The notes beneath the pieces were generated by a model. The model was not told the DNA's origin. It saw nothing but the letters and a program-made list of their open reading frames with translations, and ran no database searches. Made by a program: the position numbers and the translations under genes. A DNA stretch of 64,000 bases from Hymenolepis diminuta (Eukaryota; Platyhelminthes; Cestoda; Cyclophyllidea; Hymenolepididae), in assembly GCA_900708905.1 (NCBI GenBank), contig CAADRB010000003.1, forward strand, positions 917,146-981,145, given 5' to 3'. Shown one piece after another: positions 1-9,597 of this stretch. Position 1 is the first letter of the stretch, and each line of letters begins with the position of its first letter.

Positions 1-890
1 TTTCTGTACACAGTAATGCATGCGACTAGATTTTTGTGAAAAAAATTTACAGAACAAACAATGAAGTGTTTTTCTCTTGAGAATTTGAGTTTTGACATTT
101 CATCTTATGACTGATATCTGTTTAGGTGATTGATAATTCCAATCTGTAGTAAAGATTTCTCTTTTATTTGTAAAGTTATTCTACTTTACACTAGTAGAGG
201 AGGAGAGGAAACTGGCATTTGGTCTTCTAATTTCGGCGTTTTAAGTCAGTAGGTAGCTTTTCTCAAAAATCGCTTGAAGATTTACTAGTATTACTCTTAA
301 TAGGGTTTTGATTAGTGACAGACGTTCCTCATTTTACTCCTTATTGCACTAAAGGTGCTCGCCTTTCTCTTAAAGCTTACGACCTTTTGTGACCTCTATT
401 TGTTTTCCAATTTCATTTTAATATTTGGGGAATTGGATCATTAATCCTGTTCAATTGTTTGGTATTACAAGATGCTCTACGTTATGCCATTGTTTCTCTG
501 TGTCCCTCTCATTTTCCCTTTCTCCAATAAATGTTTGTTCAACTTCTTTTATTGAATTAAAAGGTTCATCTGTGCCAAGTGTTTCCTGATGCACCTTCTC
601 AAATTGCAGGTCTAACATCCTTCGATAAAGTCTCTGAATATTCTTAGAAACATTGTACGGACGAAATTGGATTTTGAACTGTTTAGACTATAAATTCAGT
701 TAGATAGAGAGAAATTCAACAATTCATATTATTGTCGATAATAGCAAGGATAAAGCAAAGTGCGCGAACACGAGGAAACTCTCGAAAAAAGATACACATA
801 TCATGACTTGATTGTTGTTTTGTGTTGGATGTGCTTTGCATGTGGTTCAAATATTAATAATTAATTACTTGTCACTTTTATTTTCATTAG
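1..890 (+). other. 3' part of the caspase gene's last intron
   Basis: AT-rich sequence upstream of the caspase terminal exon. I found no further caspase exon (no catalytic His or QACxG-type block) and no other coding segment, so the preceding exons must lie outside the window. It ends in a plain acceptor, TTTTCATTAG, at 881-890. Confidence 0.6.
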
Positions 891-1174
891 GCTACTACGC
901 GTTCAGAAATTCCGTGTATGGTTCATGGTTCATACAAGCCCTGAACAATGGTCTTCGCAAATACGGACATATTCTGGATCTAATGTCCATCCTAACCCGA
1001 GTGAATTACGAAGTCGCCTTTGAGTTTGAATCCTTGGCTTTAACCGCTGAATATTCTGGAAAGAAACAAGTCCCTTCCGTTGTCAGTACTCTTACCAAAG
1101 ATGTATTCTTCCCTCCAAAAACTCCTTCTGAGCCTGTGCCTTCTACATCTTGTTCGTGTCCTCCTACCCCCTAA
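891..1174 (+). CDS. Executioner caspase, C-terminal (small-subunit) exon, partial gene
   Basis: Caspases are cysteine proteases that cut after Asp during apoptosis; this exon encodes the small subunit (p10/p12). It opens after a TTTTCATTAG acceptor in phase 1 and reads about 94 residues to a TAA. Visible caspase-3/7-like blocks are GYYAFRNSVYGSWFIQAL (substrate-binding strand with the conserved Arg and the GSWFIQ signature), then DLMSILTRVN, EFES and KKQVPSVVSTLTK, in the order and spacing of the family. The aromatic residue before the substrate-binding Arg is Phe where mammalian caspase-3 has Trp. The protein ends with a Pro/Ser/Cys-rich tail of about 22 residues beyond the usual end. The large subunit with the catalytic His and Cys is outside the window, so activity cannot be judged. 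Family assignment is firm; the exact paralogue is not. Confidence 0.9.
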
Positions 1175-3676
1175 GTATTGTGCTCCCTCCCTATCTGTAA
1201 TCTATTTTTTTACTCTTCTTGTTGTATCGCACTCAGGTAGCTTTACTCGTATCCTACATCACCTGTAATCACACTGGCAGCTCCCTCCCTGTCAGCACGT
1301 TGCTTTAAACTTTCCGCCTTCCCATTCGCCCATTGTGACCTTAAAATCCAAAAGCCGATTCTGCATCTGCTTTTCCTCTGCCTATCCCGTTGTCTTATTG
1401 CTTGCCATTTAATCTGTAGAAGAAAGATTACTGCTCTCTGAGTACTTTATTGTTTATAAAAATCTAATTGAGCCTTTTTTTTGTTGAATTGTCATAAATA
1501 CGCAAGAAGCCAGTTGTTTCCATATGTTAAACGACTTGTTTATTCGACTGTTTGTTGAAAGTATTTTTCCCAACAAATAATCGGTCAGTTCTAGAATCAG
1601 TGGAAAGTGGGGTAGCTTTATCATCTATACTTTAAGAAAACAGAAATCAGTTACTTTTAAGTTCAGTGAAAGTGATAAAGGGGGTAAGATCGAAGAAATG
1701 TTAAAAGCAAGGTCACTGTATCGAAGAGTCTCACTTTTTGGAGTCGGTTGAGTAATATTTAATTAATAAGCAGTTTACGTTCCAAAATTTAGATTACATG
1801 ATTCGTCAGTTGGATTCCCGTCCACAATGTTTAGTATTTATTGACAGTTTTAATTATGATGGTCGGTCTTGCCACTTCAATTCAATTCTGCTTGCAAATG
1901 TTGAGAAAGCGAAACGATCCAACGTTATCGTAGAGCATTCGTATTGAGATAGGTAAAATACCTTTTTTTATAAAAATGCTGAATTTCAACCTCAATTCTC
2001 CCAAAAAATGGATCACCTCTTCCATTGCATCATCTAGTCTTCTAATCAGATGTCTCATCTTCTGTGCCACTTTTATTGAAATTTTTTCCAGTGACCTACT
2101 TAATACAATATCTATAAGAGGATAGATAATGATAACTTACCCTCTACCCTAGAAATACTTCGCTATCCACTCCATTCTTATTACTACTACCTTCGCCGCA
2201 AAACAAGATGAGAACGAGAGAAAATGACGTTTGGAAAGCATTATGGGGCGCAAAAAGAAAGAAATAAAGGAGACTTTGTGAGTGCGGATAGTGGATGAAT
2301 ATGTAAATATATTCTTTCCACACAAGCTCATGGAAAAAAGTGGTAACGTCGAAATGACGACCAGGAGTTCGCTATCGAAAGCTCCGTTGCATTTTTTGGG
2401 GATTAAATGGTTTTTGTGATTCGTCACTTCAATTAGGGTGTTGTGTGGATTTGTTTCCCCAGCGTTAAGGGTGAATTGTATCAAGTGCTATTCGATTGGG
2501 TTGTTGTAGCCGTGTAGAAACTCGATAGATTATTAGACATATCGGCCAAGTAGGGAAAAGGATGAGAAACTTTGGTCCGTGAAATTGAAGATCTTACCTC
2601 CCGACTCGAGAGAACTTTTTGTCGATTTCTCAAACGAAATTTGAAGAGATCTGCATTGAACTTAAAGCCAAGGTTAAGAATAACATTCTGATATATGGCG
2701 TTTTAACCCCCTTGCCTTTTATTAGGCTTAAGTCAACGAGAAATCGGACACTGGAAGTCCTTATTGATCGTTGCGCCTGAGGAACAGTGATCCCATTCAT
2801 GGTGCAAGAGCTTTACCCTATTTTTCGGCGAACATAAGTTTCAATACTGGAATTTCTATCTAATGGCTGCCAACATAAAGGACAAATTGTACCAGCTTTA
2901 AATCGCAGACTACGCCAACTAATAGCTCTGTAACTCCAAAAATGGAAGTGGCGCCACCAACCAATCCTTAAAACTTAGCCTATTCCAATTGTATTTAGGA
3001 AGACTGATTAACAGCTAGGATATCAGATTTTTTCCTTGGCTATTCTGCAACCGAAAACAGAATAATGGTGACCATGGCTTATTTGAAGAGGACCAGGAAC
3101 CACGTCTTTAAATCTGAGTTTTGACCAAGCAAAACACTTCTAAATGCTCAAACAAAGACGACCTTAGGGAATAAAATAGAAATTATCGATTTTAGGACCA
3201 AAATCTCTCAAATTTCGCAATCCACTTAATTTCCTCCTTAAGTATTTAAGTGGAAAGTTATACATCCCACTACTCAAAGCAAATCTTTCATACAATATTT
3301 TAATTTACTAAATTGCAAAGTAACCCCCGTCTTTCCTATCAACGTCATTAAAAGTAAACAAATCTTAGTGGTATTAAGAAAAGACCGGAATGACCACAGA
3401 ATTCGCATAAACTTTGAGTTAAATAAATAAATAATGCAGGAAGAAACGAATTGAATAAGCTGAATTTGGGAGGAATAAGAGCTTTATCGATTTCTATTTA
3501 TTAGTCTTGATGCTGTCCAATCTACAGGCGAATTGAGACGAAGCTCTATTCTTTCAAATATCAAGTAATTTAATTATTAATCGTTTTTTTTTTAAAGGGA
3601 GTGTGAGGCTTTATTTGAAATTTGAATTGTGAATCGACATTTGTCAGAAGTTTCTCAAACCACTCGGGACTCCATT
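1175..3676. other. Intergenic, no gene recognised
   Basis: Only short ORFs without family signatures are present. The longest, on the minus strand at 2149-2484, shows no recognisable motif, and the stretch around 2550-2950 looks like decayed sequence with many stops. The start of this region holds the 3' UTR of the caspase gene; I saw no clear AATAAA close to its stop. Confidence 0.5.
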
Positions 3677-3829
3677 ATGAAACTTGTGGCCTTGAGTCTT
3701 TGCATGGCAGTTCATGGTGGCCTTCCAATCGATCTGAGCATGTATTTATGTAATGACTCTTCACCATTTTGCACTCCAACACTTGGACTCCACTGGCAAC
3801 AAACCAAGACGAAGTGTAAAACCGCTTAA
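3677..3829 (+). CDS. Doubtful small secreted-peptide ORF (50 aa)
   Basis: An ATG at 3677 opens 50 codons to TAA. The first ~14 residues (MKLVALSLCMAVHG) resemble a signal peptide, and the remainder has three Cys residues in about 36 positions. The stretch is less AT-rich than its flanks, and an AATAAA lies about 230 nt downstream near 4060. No family is recognised and a chance ORF is quite possible. The minus strand is also open here, which weakens the case. Confidence 0.2.
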   Translation: MKLVALSLCMAVHGGLPIDLSMYLCNDSSPFCTPTLGLHWQQTKTKCKTA

Positions 3830-5479
3830 GAAACTTGTGAGTAAACTTGACTTCACTTGAAATACCTAAAGTAAAAATCACGTGTACTTTTAGAATGTCA
3901 AAGGATCTCGGGTCAGTTGTCAATTCATGTCCGCGCATGTTTTGCTCTGCCGGCTCGGAGAAAAAGTACAGATCGAGGTAAAAACAATCTGCTACAAATC
4001 TATGGGAAAGAAATCAGTAGAGTATGAAGTGCTTAAAATATTAACACATACAATATAGAAATAAACTTGAGTTATTTGCATGGAAAAGAGGTTTAAGAGG
4101 AAAAGATATTTCACTTGTATTTTGTTAAAAAGCAGTTTTAAATGAGACGAAATTTAATCTGTGTATAAAGGAAGATCAGACTTCTCAAGAACGAAACTGC
4201 ATTTGAGATAGAGGAATTTAATAATTCCTACCTTGGAAAAGACTTTTTAGTGTCACCAATGAAGTTTGTGGCCAATTCTGTGATAGAAATGATGATTAAA
4301 CTGTGTTAATTGGGAGATAATTTGAGATAGGTGATTGGGAACATACGGAAGAATCACCATGCAATGGTACAAAATCTAACCTTAAGCACTAGATTCTTCT
4401 GCCACTCATTCACCAATGCGGATTGGACTGCTGCAGATTAGGATAGCTGAAATGATTCCAGATAATGGTATGGTGGATTACGAGAAAGATTTATATGAAA
4501 AAGACAGCAGTTGTGATTTGAATGGATCGGTTATAGTGAGCCATGTTCGAAATATGACGAACTTAATAACACCATTGCGACGTCACTAATGCCCTTTGCT
4601 TTAACTATCGCTCTGTTTTCCGAATGGATAGTTATAGAGCATCTCCGAAACATAATTTTACATTTAAACGGCATCGTGTGCCTCAGACAAAGTTGTACAA
4701 TATATATGTATACTTCCCTTTCTGTTCTAATAAGAGAGGGAAAGCCTGATCTTGGCCGACTTCATATAGTCATTTTCTAACATTAACCTCACTTTCAATA
4801 CGTTTAAGTGTTTTCTAGTGATGAAGATGAAATCCAAAAATGGTAAGGAGATTAGTGAGAATTTTGAGAATGTATTAACGTTTCATTGAGTCTATTTGGA
4901 ATACCAGTGTGACGCTCACCGGACGAAATAGGGCCGTTTATTATCTTTCAACAAAAAGAAGGATGTTTAACATGTTCTCAGAGTCCAGATGCAGTATGGC
5001 CTTGACCCTCCACTTGCCACAAAAACCTGACATTGCTTAAATCGCTTTTATTTTGTTTTAAAAATTGCAAAATTTCTGTGTTGCCATGGGTGATAACGAT
5101 GACATTACTCTACATTATTACTTTCTTGCGAAGATTTTACACATTTTAAAATTTTCAGTTAATGTCATAAAGATAGATAAAAAGAAATCAAACTCACTGT
5201 TGAGAGCTCCCAGTCACAACAGTAACAGGCCTGAAAATGCGAGGCGGATATAAACTTTGGAACAATAATATTCAGTAGCAGTGTTCCAAGAATACACAGT
5301 ATTCTGAGCTAGGGGAAAATTGGTCCCTAACCTGTTAGTCACTGATAATAGTGACTACAATTTCAAGGTGTTTGATCCCCTACAAACTCACATATTCCTA
5401 ATATCCCCAAATGAAAAAATAATTTCCGAGACATCTAAAAAACCATTTTTCAAAACTAGTTTTTAAAATATCATTATCA
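3830..5479. other. Intergenic, nothing recognised
   Basis: AT-rich DNA with only short ORFs lacking motifs. It leads into the 3' flank of the minus-strand zinc-finger gene, whose transcript should end near 5480. Confidence 0.5.
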
Positions 5480-5485
5480 TTTAAT
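5480..5485 (-). promoter_or_regulatory. Candidate poly(A) signal (ATTAAA) of the TFIIIA-like gene
   Basis: TTTAAT on the plus strand reads ATTAAA on the minus strand, roughly 80 nt past the TGA at 5563. It is the only plausible signal I saw at a usual distance. Confidence 0.35.
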
Positions 5486-5562
5486 ATATCAAAATCTATA
5501 CATACAGATATACATTCACAGCCACTGAAAAGAGAAAAAAAATCGGAAGTATTTGGATCGAT

Positions 5563-5796
5563 TCAGCCATTAAGTGCAGCCAGAATTGAACTCTGACTAT
5601 CAGTCTCCCAAGCCTCCTGCATATCACGAAGTGGAACACACTTCCTCTGACGCTTTGGACTCGATTGGGCTTTGTGGTCTGAAAGTGAACTGAATCTTGT
5701 ACATCGGGGATGGAGGGAAGGACGTTGAAATACTCGAACGACTTCCAAGTTTGATTCTGCCTCCTGGTGACGAGCCAAGTGGGCCTGAAGCTTTTG
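5563..5796 (-). CDS. GTF3A: TFIIIA-like exon 5 (end of last finger and tail)
   Basis: Opens after the acceptor TTTCCTTCTAG in phase 0. It completes the last finger (QKLQAHLARH), whose Cys pair is in exon 4 almost 1 kb away, then runs through a basic, Ser-rich tail to TGA. Confidence 0.75.
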   Translation of the reverse strand, partial: QKLQAHLARHQEAESNLEVVRVFQRPSLHPRCTRFSSLSDHKAQSSPKRQRKCVPLRDMQEAWETDSQSSILAALNG

Positions 5797-8461
5797 CTAG
5801 AAGGAAAATAGACGATCCAGATTCAACCTATCAGTTCACGTTCAATGAATGGCACAACCAACCATCCCGATTAAAGCTGAGAAACAGTTTGTTATAAGAG
5901 AGTTGAGGTGTAAGTCTCCTGTCCAAGACTTGGTAAGACGCTTTCTTTCACCGGTCTTGAATACATACGCCTTTTATATTAAGGCTCCCAACTACTTAAA
6001 TTATTATTAAATCGAAGATATCTGCATAAAATCAAGTTATCTGAAAAATGTACGACCTAAATACGCCTAGCTCTAGGTGTGTTTGAATAAAAACATGAAA
6101 TGTAACAACTTGACATAAGTCAACAATACCTAATTAGTACCGACAATAATAAATCAGTGTGGACAAACTCCGGATATGAGAATGCAGACGGCAAGCAACT
6201 AAGATAAACTTTTCCTAAATATTACCGGTTGGGAGACACACCAGATAATTTTCACAAAATTATATATAAATCTGATAAATCTTAATAAAACGATGCAACT
6301 TTACATGACTAAATTCCTGATGCCGTCCCTATGAAAACGATCAAATGAGCTAAGAATACGATAAGAAACTTCACCGCTTTTGGAGGTCAAAACGTCCCTA
6401 CCTCTAATATTAGTATTCACCATTAATTCAATCAAATAGCAAGGACAACTTTCCAATTCTTATTGAAATAGATAAGAACCAAAAGCATAAGAAGCGAATA
6501 CCTAAATAGATTATAGACCAAAATTTAAGCAGAGTCAAATTCAAAATAAACGGTTAGTGCCATAAATTCGCATTGCCTATTCAACCTGTCAGTGAGTACT
6601 TTCATAACCAAATTTACTTTTGGGATTAAGAAAAATGCACGTTCAGTCAGTAAAGCACGTCAAAATCACAATGGTTTAATTAAAAGGCAACTATGAAATT
6701 TCATGGTGGTATATGAATATCCTACATCACTACATTCTTAGCTACCATTTTGTGTGATCTAAGAACTAATAAAAATATTAAAACTTACTTTAGTCGAGAG
6801 GATAGCCGGACAATCGATGTGCGTGCAGGGATACCGCCGCACCTTGCTCGCATGAACAGCTCGAATGTGCGCCTGAAGGCTTCGCTTGGAGGCAAATGTA
6901 ACGGACCCAGGAGTATCCGCGTCGGCTTCACCGGTTTCTTTATTAGTTTCCGATACCCTGGGCATCAAGCAGTGAGTACATACAAAGATCTTCCTCTCCT
7001 CTAGTGGGACATGAGTGGATTCGTGCGTTCGAAGTTGGGAAAGACGGGAGAATTGAGCCTCACATGTTCTACAGGTCAATTCTGTAAATAAAGAGGACTG
7101 CTAGTGGTTATTAAATAAACCAGTACGGTATTGACCACAACGGAAAATGGTAATAATAGGGCACGAGGAATCTGAAACATTCAGACTAGTTTTAGTCTGC
7201 AAAAAGCATATACACAAGAGGAAATGAGACGCAAATAAGTATAAATGGTGTAACGACTAGCGGATCCAGCCGACTGATAATCTGATTTATCAGATAGGAA
7301 AAACTCATGGGGGCAAAATCAGAAGCGAGTTTCTTAACTAAACCTTTGCAAAAAAGAAAACAGGATTGTACCAAACGAAGCTGTAGTGAGAAAGAATTTG
7401 GAACATGTCTATAACGTATCCGCACATGGATCTAACCAACCGATACGTCAAACTTATCTAGGCAAAGACTATGGTTTCGAAATAAATAGAAAAGGATAAT
7501 ACTCTATCAAGATATCGTCCATAAGTTTCGCGATCTTCACTACAAAACAAAATAGAAGACAGAGCTGTATTGAGAGAGAACACAGGTATACGCCAACGGA
7601 ATAACCGATTAATTGACAAAATTAACAAAGAGAATCATAGATAGGTGAAGAAAGTAATAAAAAACAGGAGACTATGAAGAAGATGTGGTAATTTGAACAA
7701 TGAGACAAAATGGACGACTTAGACAAACAGTTAACGGAAGGCACGCTATAAAGAGCCATTACAAATACTGCACTCAGCCAAAAAAAGTGAAAAGAACTAA
7801 ACTAACTTTGCTTGGGATGCATCTCAGCCATGTGTATTTGAAGTTCAACAAAGTCTTCAAATCTTTCACTTGGATCAGGAAGATTAGCAAGAGGAACAGA
7901 ATCTGGATCAGAGAGAATTATTGCGCACTTGGGACATTGAAGATTATGATGTCGGTTTTTATGTCGATCAAGTTTTGATTGAGTTGGAAATGCTGTCCCA
8001 CACTTATCACACTTAAATCGGCGATCACTAAAAACAGTGAAAATCGACAATTTACAATAGAAAAGGTAACTAAAAGATAAAGTGCGTACCCGTGTACGAT
8101 GGCAATGTGGGCCCAAACAGACTTCTTTTTCGAAAATGGTCCAGCACTGCACTTGGGACAGAAGTATTCATTGAGATTTATTGATTTATTTAGAAGGGAT
8201 TTTGGCTTCATGTATTCGCTAGGCTGACCAGAACAATTTACGGAGTGTCTTTTCAGGTGCTGTTGACGTATGTAACTGCGTCCACAGGGGCATTTAAAAG
8301 GGCGCTAAAACAAAAGTAAAAAAAGAATTTTTAATAATTCATTTGTACAGAAAGCAGAAAAATATGCAAATACTGACCTCCCCTGTGTGAGTTCGCCAAT
8401 GAACTGCCAGTCTCGAGGGTCGATTAAAAGAGGCCCCACAATTTTCACATATATGTGCCAT
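5563..8461 (-). CDS. GTF3A: Transcription factor IIIA-like C2H2 zinc-finger protein (5 exons)
   Basis: Exons on the minus strand: 8461-8378, 8304-8090, 8027-7807, 7081-6789, 5796-5563. The sum is 1047 nt, 348 residues plus stop, with phases 0, 2, 1, 0 matching at the joins. TFIIIA binds the internal promoter of 5S rRNA genes and 5S RNA itself. Eight fingers are visible: residues about 5-25, 31-50, a C2H2 unit after YFCPKC, one after RFKCDKC (QSKLDRHKNRH), a long unit ending ELQIHMAEMH, one after LTCRTC, one ending SLQAHIRAVH, and the last YPCTHIDC ending QAHLARH. The HVxETH-like unit followed by a C..C finger ending in THxxxE and a final C-x4-C finger parallels fingers 6 to 9 of vertebrate TFIIIA, and total length is close to its ~365 residues. 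The basic tail (SSPKRQRKC) follows the last finger. Family is inferred from finger order and linkers. A generic zinc-finger protein is the alternative. Confidence 0.75.
6789..7081 (-). CDS. GTF3A: TFIIIA-like exon 4 (three fingers' worth)
   Basis: Carries LTCRTC...THESTH, then a finger whose Cys pair and His pair are separated by a long acidic insert (ETNKETGEADADT), then the Cys pair of the last finger. The donor is AAA|GTAAGT in phase 0. Confidence 0.8.
7807..8027 (-). CDS. GTF3A: TFIIIA-like exon 3
   Basis: Encodes RRFKCDKCGTAF...KLDRHKNRHH, and then a stretched finger beginning LQCPKC and ending ELQIHMAEMH. The donor GTTAGT at 7806 lies just before an in-frame TAG, so splicing there (phase 1) is needed to continue into exon 4. 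Confidence 0.75.
8090..8304 (-). CDS. GTF3A: TFIIIA-like exon 2
   Basis: Begins RPFKC in phase 0. It holds an atypical finger (C-P-C knuckle, HLKRHSVNC) and a second one (YFCPKC...AHIAIVH). The donor is GTACGC, phase 2. Confidence 0.8.
8378..8461 (-). CDS. GTF3A: TFIIIA-like exon 1 (first finger)
   Basis: 28 codons from ATG to the donor GAG|GTCAGT. The sequence MAHICENC...HWRTHTGE is a complete finger with the standard TGE linker. A TAG lies five codons upstream in frame, which sets the ATG as start unless an upstream exon is spliced at the CCTTTCCTAG just before it. This junction also resembles a trans-splice acceptor. Confidence 0.75.
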
Positions 8462-8462
8462 A

Positions 8463-8594
8463 TTATTTAAAAAAATCTAGGAAAGGCTCGAAGATGTAAA
8501 ATGAATCTAGAAAGAACGAAAACGTGGAGCAACCAAGAAAGCCACCGCAAGACGAAGGCGAGGATGATGAATATAAACAAGTGCAGCTTTCCAT
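8463..8594 (-). CDS. Upstream ORF in the TFIIIA-like 5' region (43 aa)
   Basis: An ATG at 8594 opens 43 codons rich in Ser, Cys and Phe. The TAA ends one base before the main ATG. No domain is recognised. It could be a translation-controlling uORF or simply leader or promoter sequence, and if transcripts are trimmed at the CTAG near 8472 most of it would be removed. Confidence 0.3.
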   Translation of the reverse strand: MESCTCLYSSSSPSSCGGFLGCSTFSFFLDSFYIFEPFLDFFK

Positions 8595-9308
8595 TTAATT
8601 GACAAACAAGAATAAAAAAGCTAATTACATATTAATTATTGAATTTATTAATATTATATTAGCAAAAAACAACTTAATTAGAGGACGACTGCGTTATATG
8701 ATTGTATTTTGTATTCACTTAAAACTACTAAGTCAGATGTATCAAAAATATGTATTGTTTATTTAATCAAATCTATTTACAAGAGACAAGGTTAAACAAG
8801 TATTTCTTAATCTTCTGCGCTTCTGAATGCATACATTCTATTCGTGAAATTAAATCTGGGTCCATTAATTTCACGCTTTCGAATGTCAGCTCAAATTTTT
8901 ATAAAATAAACTCCTGTTATAAAAGTGATCGAATTAATAATTATAGAAATCAAATGAATTCTGCCATTTAATATTCCTTTTACCCATTCTTCTTCATTCA
9001 CACTCCTTAAGCTAATTTACTGTTATTTAACCTCATACACTATTCTGGCTTCATTCTTCCACGAATACAAATATTTTATTTTAACCACTAGATATTGACA
9101 AATTAATGGTAAAGATTGAAAAAAAGTAATTATAATAGGAAATTCTGATACATGATTTCTTGTGGTTACGACGGAAACGACGGTAAAATCTACACTCAAT
9201 TTTCACTTTGATGGAAATTATTGTCACAAATCAAAATTGTTACACTTAAGCGAAATAGCGTGAGGCCGGATCTATTGGGGGCCACATTAATCGATCAAGA
9301 TAAGAACA
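8595..9308. other. Intergenic, AT-rich, between two genes
   Basis: Upstream flank of the minus-strand TFIIIA-like gene. Very AT-rich with short ORFs only; no promoter element is identified with confidence. Confidence 0.5.
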
Positions 9309-9597
9309 GATGGAATATGTCAAGTCACTCATGTCGCCAGATCAGTTCGTAGGTGGCAGGCAAGCCACCCCAGTTTATTAATAAGTAAATTATGTTTATA
9401 TACAAAACATTTCTCCGTTAGATGGCAGCCGTGTCTCAGTGTCAGTGTCTCGGCGTGATGATCGACATCTGTTTAGGTATCTAAGTGCAAACACACAAGC
9501 ACACAGCGGGACCACCTGTGGACACTGTAGTGGTGATCTTATCGTCAGTCAATCACTTCTAATCGCCAGGTGTTGATAGACATCTGCTGGCTATAGC
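9309..9597 (+). repeat. Dispersed repeat, copy 1
   Basis: About 285 bp that aligns by eye almost throughout with 28629-28909 in the same orientation. Shared anchors include CAAGTCACTCATGTCGCCAG, GGTGGCAGGCAAGCCACCCC, ACAAAACATTTCT, CTGTGGACACTGTAGTGG and GACATCTGCTGGCTATAGC. It has no coding potential. An internal motif (GAC/A-TAGACATCTG-like) occurs twice within the unit. The small non-coding body and two diverged copies suggest a SINE, solo LTR or TRIM-type element. The ends and target duplications are not resolved. Confidence 0.75.

Noticed and set aside
105..130. Short resemblance of GATATCTGTTTAGGTGA to the dispersed repeat
   Set aside because: Only about 17 bases agree with an internal motif of 9309-9597; too short to call a third copy.
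2149..2484. 111-codon minus-strand ORF
   Set aside because: No motif, no splice or poly(A) context that favours it, and surrounding sequence looks non-coding.
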